From Flavobacterium psychrophilum (GTDB lineage: Bacteria; Bacteroidota; Bacteroidia; Flavobacteriales; Flavobacteriaceae), in contig CAMBZB010000001.1 in NCBI GenBank assembly GCA_945872245.1, forward strand, positions 58,750 to 122,749: a stretch of 64,000 nucleotides of DNA, read 5' to 3'. The notes below the pieces were generated by a model, which worked only from the letters and a program-made list of their open reading frames with translations, did no database searches and was not told the origin of the DNA. Positions 53,485 through 63,400 of the stretch are shown here, in pieces (positions within the stretch are counted from its first letter, which is position 1; each line of letters opens with the position of its first letter). The translations under genes were made by a program, and so were the position numbers.

Positions 53485-56400
53485 ATGAAAAATTTTCATT
53501 GTATCCAAAGTATAAATGACAAAGTTCAAAAAGGATTCAAGTTTCTTTTTGTGTTTTTATTTTTTATTTTTTTATTTTCGGGGACTCCAATATATTCTAA
53601 AGGTATTGTAAATCATAATGCAATCAAAACATCCACAAATACTACCTTTCCGATTGGTGTTTATATTATTGATATGGGGCAAACAACGCAAACCTATAAC
53701 AATGGTTTAAAACCTTATGGATTGGTTTATGCTCTTATAAATGCAGGCATACCTGTTAATTGGGCTATAAATCCTGCTAAGGCTAAAGACGGAACCGATT
53801 TTATTGCTTCTTCAGCAGGTAATCTGAATAAAGCCTATAAAGGAGGGTCTTTTATCGTTGATGTTGTTGCTTATCCTATAGCACTTGCCATAATTAATAG
53901 CTGGAAAACAACAAATGCAGGATTAGTGGTTGATGGTCCAACGACTGCTGGTTTTACTGCACCTATTTATGAAACATTAACAATATGGCCAAATGCTTTT
54001 CTTGATGAAGAAAATGATAAAAAAATAACGCCCTATTATGCGAATGCAGGAATTCCTAGTAGCACTTACCAAATAAATGCTAATCCTACTTATTTACCTC
54101 AATGTGGAAGTGCTAGTGGCACCCAAGATGTATATATTTTGCCTCATGCCGACCCGCAAGATTGGGATTCTACATGGATAAGCTATTTACAAAATTTTAT
54201 TAATAACGGAGGAGCCATGTGGGCAGGTTGTCATGCAGTGAGTGCCATGGAAAATATCTCAGGATGTAATTTTTTGAGTTCGACAGGATTGGTATTATGG
54301 ACTGATCACGATGCTGGAAATGCATCAAAAGTGGGAACACCTCCTTTTACCTATACTAGTCCAACTTATCCCATAATGCAAATTATAGGAACACTTGATA
54401 ATGCTCCAGCAAATGGTTCGGAATCCATTTATTTGCCTAAAACATCTTGGTTACCTACAACCACAGTTGCTGTTTATGACCCGGACTATGTCAATCAAGA
54501 ACCAAATCCCGATGTGTCTTATACGTATCCAAATGCAGCATCGGTTATCGTTTACGGTCCTGCTTATGGAACAAAGGGATTGATTATGTATCAAGGAGGA
54601 CATACTATAGAAAACGGCACAACACAAGAAAAAGTTGCAGCGCAAAGGGCTTTTTTCAATTTTTTATTATTAGCAGGTAGTCAGCCCCAAAATAGTTTAT
54701 CACCGCCTATTGTTTCAAACCAAACTACAACAACTTGTAATGGTGTAGCATTTAATTTAACTCCAACTGGAATTCCTGCAAACATAACATATACTTGGGA
54801 AACCCCAACAGGAACAGGTTTTTTAGGAGATTCAGCGCAAAATACTCCTCAGAGTTCCATCAGCCAAACCCTTACCAATACAACAACAAATCCTGTAATT
54901 GCTACTTATATTGTTACTCCTAGAAATGGAAATTGTACTGGCAATCCATTTACACTTACTGTTACAGTTTATCCAGCTACTAACATGACAGCAACGTCAC
55001 CATTATCCTCTATTTGTCTTGGTAACAGCACCACTTTAACAGCAAGTGGTGCCGCATCATATATTTGGTCCCCTGCAACGGGTTTATCAACCACTACTGG
55101 AGCAGTAGTTGTTGCAACTCCAACGGTAACAACAACCTATACAGTAACCGAACCTGGTAGTACTATTTATGGATGTACCAATTCAAAATCAATTACTATA
55201 ACTGTAATCACTGGTGCTATTATTGCTGGTGCAACTCCAAATCCAATTTGTACTGGCTCTACCCTAAACCTAACTTCTTCTATTGCTCTTGGGAACTCTT
55301 CAGGAACTCTAATCTCTGAAGGTTTTAATGGCTCAACAAATAATTGGACAACAACTAACACTTCAACAGGAGGTGCAACTGCAGAAGCAACATGGGCTTT
55401 ACGACCAGATGATTATAAGATTGATTGTAGTGGTGATAAAACAAAATTAAGTTCTAACGACAACAGCCAATTTTATCTTTCCAACAGTTGTGAGCAAGGT
55501 AATGGAGGTGTTACACAAACTGTTTTACAATCCCCTTCTATGAATACTCTGGGTTTTACAACTTTATCATTAAATTTTTATCATTATTTTAAATTTTTTA
55601 CAGGTGCTTCTGCAAAAGTTGAAGTCTCAACAAACGGAACATCATGGGTCCCAGTAGCTAATTTCAATTCAGTAACTATTGGTACAGGGAACAATTTTGC
55701 GCTTCAAAATATAAACCTAACTCCTTATATTGGTTACGCTACTTTTTTTATTCGGTTTAAATATGATGCGCCTTGGAGCTGGTATTGGGCGATAGACAAT
55801 GTTACCGTTTCAGGCACAACAAATTCACCTATTAGTTGGACTAGTCCGAATGGTTTTACTTCTGTAGAGCAAAATCCTAATATAACAAACGTTACTACTG
55901 CAAATGCTGGAGTGTATACTCTAAACTACACTGATCCTGCTGGATGTACTGCCACTGGCTCAGTTACTGTTTTAGTAAATTCGTTACCAACTGTAAATGT
56001 TTCCGCAAGCCCAACTTCCGTTTGCATTGGTGGTAGTACAACAATAACTGCAATAGGAGCATTAACGTATAGTTGGACACCAAGTACCGGTTTATCAGCA
56101 ACAGCAGGTGCTGTAATATCAGCAGACCCTATAACAACTACAACGTATACCGTTACTGGAACAGATGTTAATGGATGTAGAAATACTAAGGACATCGATA
56201 TAATTGTAAAAGCCTTACCCACAATTTCTATTACGCCTGCCTCTGCATTAATATGTACCAGCATTGGGACTCCATTAACAGCCAGCGGTGCCGGATCCTA
56301 TATTTGGTCGCCAGCAACAGGATTGTCTGCTACGGCTGGGGCAACTGTTACCGCAAAACCAAGTGTAGACACTACTTATATGGTTACAGGTACTACTAAT

Positions 56401-59400
56401 GGTTGTTCTAATACTGAAACTGTTTTTGTAGCTGTAATTCCATCTCCACCGACAACTGGAGTGACTATTTGCCGTGGAGGAACAGGTTCGTTAACCTCTT
56501 CTGCTACTTGTCCACCAGGAAATTCTATAACTACTGGTCTTTCCAATGCAGGAACCGGTACTGATTTAACTGCAGGAGCAGGAACACTTGCATGGACAAA
56601 TTCAGGAAACGCAATATCAAGTAACAGTAATTTTGCAACAGTTGCCATAAATGGTCCCGGACTACAATCAAGCCAGTATTTAAGAACTACCAATTATGGA
56701 TTTAGTATTCCTCTCAATGCAACTATTATAGGTATTGCTGTTACAATCGGGCGTTATTCAAGCGATTTTAAAGGTGGTACTGATATTAAAGATCTTGAGG
56801 TAAACTTATTAAAAGCAGGAGCAATATATGGTTCTAATTATGCTGATACAAGTATAGAATGGCCAAAAGGCCCTTCTGTAACTGCAAAAAATTATGGCGG
56901 AAATATAGATACTTGGGGAGTAACATGGACGCCCACTGACATTAACGATACAAATTTTGGGGTCTCTTTAAGAGCAAATAGTGATAATGATAGAACTGCA
57001 AGTGTTGACTATATGAGAATTTCTGTAACTTACACTATTCCTGGAGTACTGAATTGGTACACAACAGTGACTGGTGGTGCGCCAATTGGTAGTGGTACAC
57101 CTTTTAATCCTGTTGGTGTTGCAAATTCAGGATTGAGTAATACTAATACTCCTGGTACTTATACTTTTTATGCGGAATGTTCCTCAGACACTCGTTGCAG
57201 GACTGCTACTGATTTTATTATCAATCCAAATTCGAGTATAGTCTCTGTTACAGGAGCAAGTCCTTTGTGCATTGGCAGTACGGCTACTTTTTCTGCCAAC
57301 ACAGTTGTATTGAGTGGAGGTACGGGTGCTTGGAGTAGTAGTAATTCAGCAATTGCCAGCGTAAATGTTTCAACTGGTGTTGTAACAGCAGTAGCATCAG
57401 GAGCTACTGATATTATTTACACTATTACTGAAGGCTGTGGTGGAACCACTTCTAAACAACAATCTGTAACGGTAACATTAGTAGACAATACCTTAACAGG
57501 TTTTAGTAGTAGTTCGTTTTGTATAGGAAACCAGGCAACAATAACATTTGATGCAAATAACTTATCTGGGAAGCTTCCGTATACGGTACTATATAGAAAC
57601 GATACTACACTTGCTACTTATCCAGTAACAATTACAACTGATGACCCAACTATCATTAATTTAATTCCTAATCCTACAGTAACAACTGATTATACATTAT
57701 TGTCAATTACCGATGATAATGGTTGTGTAAACACGTCGCCATCAGACCTAACAGCTAGAGTCACAATTGTTCCTCTACCAGCAACACCAGCTATAACTGC
57801 AAGTGGTTCAACTACTTTTTGTTCAGGTGGAAGCGTGACGTTAACATCAAGTGTTGGGATTGGTTATTTATGGTCGACTGGAGCAACTACGCCAAGTATT
57901 ACTCCCACCTCTGCGGGAAGTTATTCTCTACAAGTTACTAGTTCAAACGGATGTTTAAGCCCTGCATCATCAACTACTGTTGTCTCAGTAAATACTTTGC
58001 CTAATTCTCCATCGGTAACAACCAATCAACCAACCTGCTCAACTACTACAGGCACAATTACAATATCGGCAGTTGTGGGAGAAACCTATAGTTTTAATGA
58101 TGGTACTTATTCTGGAACATTAGTTTACAGTGACTTGGTTCAGGGGACTGCACACACTATTTTTGCGAAAAATAGTGCATCGGGTTGTATTTCTGTAGCC
58201 TCATCGAGCGTCACTATTTCACCCTTGGTTACCAATACTTGGGCAAATGCGGCATGGTCGGCAGGATCTGCTCCTACAATAAATACTTTAGTGGTTATTA
58301 ATAGCGATTACAACACCTCGACTAATGGAAATTTAATTGCGTGTAGTGTAATTATTAATGCAGGAAAAAAATTAACTATTACCGCAGATAATTATGCCAC
58401 TATTCAAAATGATTTAACGGTTAATGGAACATTAGAAGTATTAGACAAAGGATCTTTAATCATGATTAATGATGCAGGAACTGTTACAAACAATGGAGCG
58501 ACAAGGGTTTATAAGTTTACTTCTCCATTTGAAAAATATGACTATGTCTATTGGTCCACTCCAGTAGCATCTACAAATATAGCAAGCACATTCGCTAGAT
58601 GGAGAACGAATTACGCCTATGAATTTTTACCTGCAAATTTTGCGGATACTAATGGCGATGGTTTTGATGATGACGGAAATGATTGGTCATACGCAAGCAC
58701 CATGCTTCCTGGCAGAGGTTATATCATTATGACGCCTACAAATTTAGCAAACTATACTAATGCCGTTGAAGAAGTAATTTTTTCAGGAGAAGTTAAAAAT
58801 GGTGTCGTAACGATACCTATTGCACTAACGCCTAATGGCGTTAGTGATGATGATTTTAATTTGGTTGGAAACCCTTATCCCTCAGCTATTTCTGCAGATG
58901 CTTTTATAAATGCTAATATTAGTACTAATAATGGATTGTATAATACAATTGATGGGACGTTATATTTTTGGACCCATATCGGGGATATTTCTTCTACAAA
59001 TGTAGGTCCTGATGGTTTAAATTTTTCTTCTGATGATTATGCCGTGTATACTCTTGCAGGAGGTGTTGGAACTTCAGGAAACATAATTGGGGGTGTTTCA
59101 CAAGGATCCAACAAACCAACCGGTTATATTGCTTCTGGACAAGGCTTTTTTGTAGAAGCTGATAGAGTAGGAACTTTGTTGTTTAATAATGCCATGCGGG
59201 TTGGAACAGAAACAAAGAACAACCAATTTTATAAATTACAATCCAACAATAAGAAATCGACAACAACAGTCAAAGACCGTCTTTGGTTGAATCTACAAAA
59301 CGATTCCAAGATGTTTAGCCAACAACTTATAGGTTATTTTGACAATGCGACCCTTGGATTTGATAAAGGTTATGATGGACTTTTTAGTGATGCCGGGAAT

Positions 59401-59946
59401 TATGTTAATTTTTATTCTTTTATTGATAACGATACCTATAAAATTCAAGGAAGATCTACGTTTGACAAAAATGATCAAGTTCGATTGGGTTACTTTAGTG
59501 CAGTAGCAGGAACATTTAATATCAATATCGATTCAAAGGAGGGGGTCTTTGCCAATACTAACCAAGCCATATATCTTGAAGACAAGGTTTCCAACACCAT
59601 CTTTGATTTAAAAAGGGGCGGCTATACGTTTAATACAGCCGCCGGAACTTACAACGACCGTTTTGTGCTCCGCTACACCGACAACGCATTGGGAACGACT
59701 GATTTCGAAAAAACAGAAAACCAGGTTGTGGTCTCCATGCAAAACGAACAAATCAAAATCACTTCTTTGGCCGAAACAATAGACCAGGTCGTCGTGTACG
59801 ACTTGTCCGGAAAACAACGCTATCAAAAAAGGAAGGTGGGTAGTAACGAACTGTTGCTTACTTCGCTAGCGCCAAGCCAGCAGATGGTGTTGGTGAAAAC
59901 GGTTTTGCACAACGGCAAAAGCAGCACTATAAAAGTGCTGTACTAA
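53485..59946 (+). CDS. Giant T9SS-exported Ig-repeat adhesin with amidotransferase-like N-terminal domain
   Basis: A 2153-residue cell-surface protein. The signal peptide is about 1-35. A globular domain (about 50-405) contains GGAMWAGCHAVSAMEN and MYQGGHTIENG, reminiscent of glutamine-amidotransferase/ThuA folds. Then come a PKD-like domain (about 415-505), Ig-like repeats with the unit SYIWSPATGLS...TTTYTVT (three copies between about 510 and 990), a jelly-roll/MAM-like domain (about 610-778), further Ig-like repeats, and a beta-rich stalk from about 1580. The C-terminus (LWLNLQNDSKMF to STIKVLY) matches T9SS type C sorting domains, so export and surface attachment by T9SS are expected. Confidence 0.85.
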   Translation: MKNFHCIQSINDKVQKGFKFLFVFLFFIFLFSGTPIYSKGIVNHNAIKTSTNTTFPIGVYIIDMGQTTQTYNNGLKPYGLVYALINAGIPVNWAINPAKAKDGTDFIASSAGNLNKAYKGGSFIVDVVAYPIALAIINSWKTTNAGLVVDGPTTAGFTAPIYETLTIWPNAFLDEENDKKITPYYANAGIPSSTYQINANPTYLPQCGSASGTQDVYILPHADPQDWDSTWISYLQNFINNGGAMWAGCHAVSAMENISGCNFLSSTGLVLWTDHDAGNASKVGTPPFTYTSPTYPIMQIIGTLDNAPANGSESIYLPKTSWLPTTTVAVYDPDYVNQEPNPDVSYTYPNAASVIVYGPAYGTKGLIMYQGGHTIENGTTQEKVAAQRAFFNFLLLAGSQPQNSLSPPIVSNQTTTTCNGVAFNLTPTGIPANITYTWETPTGTGFLGDSAQNTPQSSISQTLTNTTTNPVIATYIVTPRNGNCTGNPFTLTVTVYPATNMTATSPLSSICLGNSTTLTASGAASYIWSPATGLSTTTGAVVVATPTVTTTYTVTEPGSTIYGCTNSKSITITVITGAIIAGATPNPICTGSTLNLTSSIALGNSSGTLISEGFNGSTNNWTTTNTSTGGATAEATWALRPDDYKIDCSGDKTKLSSNDNSQFYLSNSCEQGNGGVTQTVLQSPSMNTLGFTTLSLNFYHYFKFFTGASAKVEVSTNGTSWVPVANFNSVTIGTGNNFALQNINLTPYIGYATFFIRFKYDAPWSWYWAIDNVTVSGTTNSPISWTSPNGFTSVEQNPNITNVTTANAGVYTLNYTDPAGCTATGSVTVLVNSLPTVNVSASPTSVCIGGSTTITAIGALTYSWTPSTGLSATAGAVISADPITTTTYTVTGTDVNGCRNTKDIDIIVKALPTISITPASALICTSIGTPLTASGAGSYIWSPATGLSATAGATVTAKPSVDTTYMVTGTTNGCSNTETVFVAVIPSPPTTGVTICRGGTGSLTSSATCPPGNSITTGLSNAGTGTDLTAGAGTLAWTNSGNAISSNSNFATVAINGPGLQSSQYLRTTNYGFSIPLNATIIGIAVTIGRYSSDFKGGTDIKDLEVNLLKAGAIYGSNYADTSIEWPKGPSVTAKNYGGNIDTWGVTWTPTDINDTNFGVSLRANSDNDRTASVDYMRISVTYTIPGVLNWYTTVTGGAPIGSGTPFNPVGVANSGLSNTNTPGTYTFYAECSSDTRCRTATDFIINPNSSIVSVTGASPLCIGSTATFSANTVVLSGGTGAWSSSNSAIASVNVSTGVVTAVASGATDIIYTITEGCGGTTSKQQSVTVTLVDNTLTGFSSSSFCIGNQATITFDANNLSGKLPYTVLYRNDTTLATYPVTITTDDPTIINLIPNPTVTTDYTLLSITDDNGCVNTSPSDLTARVTIVPLPATPAITASGSTTFCSGGSVTLTSSVGIGYLWSTGATTPSITPTSAGSYSLQVTSSNGCLSPASSTTVVSVNTLPNSPSVTTNQPTCSTTTGTITISAVVGETYSFNDGTYSGTLVYSDLVQGTAHTIFAKNSASGCISVASSSVTISPLVTNTWANAAWSAGSAPTINTLVVINSDYNTSTNGNLIACSVIINAGKKLTITADNYATIQNDLTVNGTLEVLDKGSLIMINDAGTVTNNGATRVYKFTSPFEKYDYVYWSTPVASTNIASTFARWRTNYAYEFLPANFADTNGDGFDDDGNDWSYASTMLPGRGYIIMTPTNLANYTNAVEEVIFSGEVKNGVVTIPIALTPNGVSDDDFNLVGNPYPSAISADAFINANISTNNGLYNTIDGTLYFWTHIGDISSTNVGPDGLNFSSDDYAVYTLAGGVGTSGNIIGGVSQGSNKPTGYIASGQGFFVEADRVGTLLFNNAMRVGTETKNNQFYKLQSNNKKSTTTVKDRLWLNLQNDSKMFSQQLIGYFDNATLGFDKGYDGLFSDAGNYVNFYSFIDNDTYKIQGRSTFDKNDQVRLGYFSAVAGTFNINIDSKEGVFANTNQAIYLEDKVSNTIFDLKRGGYTFNTAAGTYNDRFVLRYTDNALGTTDFEKTENQVVVSMQNEQIKITSLAETIDQVVVYDLSGKQRYQKRKVGSNELLLTSLAPSQQMVLVKTVLHNGKSSTIKVLY

Positions 59947-59966
59947 AGCCAAGGAGAACCTTTGTG

Positions 59967-60006
59967 AAACGCTTCTTGTTTTTTCGAAAACGAGGAGCGT
60001 TTTTGT
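59967..60006 (+). terminator. Hairpin terminator after the first adhesin
   Basis: GAAACGCTTCTTGTTTT pairs with AAAACGAGGAGCGTTTTT through G-U pairs and ends in a T-run. Confidence 0.75.
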
Positions 60007-60432
60007 ATTGGGCTCCAATGAACTTTGGAAATAGCGGTTTTTGGTCCATTTTCCTTGCGGGTGTCCTACCATTTTCAAAAACCAGCTTGAGCTTAATTCA
60101 ACTGGACATTTCGAGTTGAAGCCAACTTGATTTTTTTAGCAAGAGGCATTTTAGGGCAAAGTCTCCCTAACTCCATTTTTTTGACGCCGTTAGCCCCATT
60201 AAATCGCTAGTTGGCAGAATTATAACGAGTAAAAGTGCGCTTTGTCGAATTTTTTTTCGCTTTCTAAAAAATACTAATTATATTTGACTTTTAAAAATTA
60301 TTTTTTGGAGGATCAATGGGTCTATAAACCAATAAAATACAACCGATTCCTTCCTAAAGAGACTGGAATTTTAAAACATATATTTTTGAACTGGGATTGC
60401 CTCTTCTCACATTCAAAAAACTAAAAACAACT
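60007..60432. other. Intergenic stretch between the adhesin genes
   Basis: These 426 bases contain no convincing gene. A GC-richer patch GACGCCGTTAGCCCCATT (about 60182-60199) stands out in AT-rich DNA but was not recognised. The promoter of the second adhesin must be here; no clear TAnnTTTG box was found near its start. Confidence 0.5.
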
Positions 60433-63400
60433 ATGGATAAATCCTACTTCAATACCACTAGAAATACCGCACCATCACTAAAACCATCAGCAGCCTTTCG
60501 TTTGCTGTCGTCGTTATTTTTACTAACCTTTTTACTTGTAGCAAGTAGTTCGTCGGGGCAGATAAGCACCCTGCAAGCATTCTCTAATTTGTACAATGGA
60601 ACAAATAATAGTCAGAATCTGACATATACTATTCCAGCTGGTACAAATAGTAATCGTTTGCTGGTCGTAGCAGTCACAACCACCTTATCATCAGCTGCAA
60701 CCAACCGAACAATTGCCCTTACGTATGGCGGTCGTTCGTTAACGTTAGCAACAGGCGATTTAACCATCAGTTCACGGCAGCATACTGCTATCTATTACTT
60801 AAATGAATCGAATATTGACCTTGCTTCCAATACGACGCTTGCTTTTACAGCAACTAATGGTACTACAAGGGTTAATATGGTATGGGCTGCGGTTTATGAC
60901 TATGTAAACCAAACAACACCACTTAATTCAAGCCAAAATTACAACTCTGGTACTGGCACAACCAGTCCATTTCAATTTGGAACTGCACTATCACTGGCCT
61001 CAGGTAATCAAGGAGTAGTTGTGATTTGCTCACAGCGAACAGGAAATACTACTACAAGAACTATAACCTATCCTAATAACTGGACTTTAGACGATGAGGA
61101 AACATACACAACTACAGATGCTATTCGAACAGGTGTTGCAGACAGAACAATACCTACTGCGACTACAACCGATAATTGTGCAACAATATTTAGCGGGAAT
61201 GCTTTAGCATCTATGACGGGTATTGCTATCAACGGATGTTCTCAACCTACTGTAAACGCAGGTTCTGCCTTATCTGCAATTTGTAGAGGCGGAACTTCAG
61301 CGGGTTTAGGTGGTAGTACTGGCGGGTCAGCAACAGGTCGAACCTGGAGCGATGGCGCCGTAGGAGGATCGTTCTCTCCGAATGCAACAACTTTAAATGC
61401 TACGTATACTCCTCCATCAACTTATACTGGAACAGTTACCTTAACTTTAACTTCGAGTGGCGGAAGCTGCGGAACGGCTACTGCATCTAAAAACTTGACA
61501 GTTACGGCACCCAATTCAGCTACCATCTCCTACCTGGGAACGCCTTTTTGTAAATCACTTACTACTGGTCAGGCAGTAACACGAACGGGCACTACTGGTG
61601 GAACTTATTCAGCATCTCCTGCTGGATTAACAATTGATGCTACAGGAGCAATTACTCCATCCACATCAACTGCAGGAACTTACACTGTTACTTATACAAT
61701 GGCAGCTGCTGGTGGATGTATCGCTGCAACAACTACTACGTCTGTTACAATAACTACGTTACCTTCTGCTTCTATCAGTTATGCAGGTACACCATTTTGT
61801 ATTTCAAATGCATCTGGTCAACCAGTAACATTAACCGGAACTACAGGAGGAGTATATAGTTCAACCGCTGGTTTAACTATTAATGCATCAACAGGTGCCA
61901 TTACGCCTTCATCTTCAACAGCAGGAACTTATACAGTTACCTATACAATGGCTGCAGGTGACGGATGTGCTGCTCAAACTGCAACAACTTTTGTTACCAT
62001 AAACCCAACAGTAACCATCAATGCATTTTCCCCAGCAACATCAACACGTTGTCAAGGAGTAGGAACGGTTACCACGACTACCACAGCGAATAATTCAACA
62101 GGCATTACCTATAGCTTAGATTCTACAACGGCAGAATTTTTAGGAAACAGTATTGTTGCTGCAACAGGTTTAGTAACGTATGCTGCAGGTTGGAGCGGCA
62201 CTTCAATAATAACCGCATCAGCTGCTGGTTGTAACGGTCCAAAAACAGCAATACATACTGTAACTATAAATCCAAACTTACCAGCGAGTGTAAGTATAGT
62301 TTCTACTGATGCTGATAATACGATTTGTTCAGGAACCAGCGTGACGTTTACCGCGACACCAGCCAATGGAGGAACTACGCCAACTTATCAATGGAAATTG
62401 AATGGAGTTGATATCGAAGGAGCTACAAACAGTATTTATACTACTACAACTTTAGCTAATAATGATGCTATCAAAGTTCATTTGATATCCTCAAATGCTA
62501 CTTGTGCTATTGGTCTGCCTGTTTCTTCGAGTACAATCACTACAATAGTAAATTCCTCCTTACCAAATTATACTTTAAGTTCAGTAACCGCTACAGACCC
62601 TACTTTAGGCGGCACATGTACGGTAATTATAACAGGAACTGTACTTCCAGATGGAGTTTATACTGTTACCTATAATTTATCAGGAGATAATTCTGCCACA
62701 GCTAAAACTGCTACTATGACGGTTTCAGGATTTACAGGATCTTTTGTTACTTCTACTATTGCTAATCCAGGAGCGACTACAATATCCATAGTTGGATTAA
62801 AAAAATCTACAGATAATTGTACAGGGTTAGTTAGTAATAATATGACAGTAATTGTAAGTATATCTAATGTTACCTTAACGTCTTCTGGAAATTTTAATGT
62901 TCCTAGTGGGGTTTCATGTATTAAAGTGGAAGCTTGGGGTGCAGGTGGAGGAGCAGGGGGTTTAAATGATTTAGGTATTGGACAATGTGGAGGAGGAGGA
63001 GGAGGAGCTTATGCTTCAAGTTTTGTTACCGTAACACCAGGTTCTTCTATACCTTATGTTGTAGGAATAGGTGGTGCTTCTGGAAATAATGGTGGAAATT
63101 CATCATTTAATACTATTTCAGTAGTAGCAGAAGGTGGAAATTTAGGTAACTGGTTCTTTTTTCTTGGTGGTTTAGGAGGATCAATTTCTAATTCAACAGG
63201 AACAATTAAATATGCAGGTGGAAATGGTGGAAATGGAGGTTTTTCTAATTTTATTGGTTATGGAGGTGGAGGTGGAGGTGCTGCAGGAAGCAGTGGTGCT
63301 GGAAATAATGGAAATGGTGCTACAGCAGGTTCAGGAATATCTTTAAATGGTGGGGCTGGAGGTTCAGGATTATCATTTAATAATATTGATGGAAATTCTG

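Noticed and set aside
55926..56264. 112-residue minus-strand frame with hydrophobic repeats
   Set aside because: A shadow of the threonine/serine-rich Ig repeats of the adhesin; the valine-rich antisense peptide is a codon-composition effect.
53485..59946. Repeated Ig-like DNA in the adhesin as a possible CRISPR or satellite array
   Set aside because: The repeats are protein-domain repeats of about 80-100 codons with diverged DNA, not short direct repeats with spacers.
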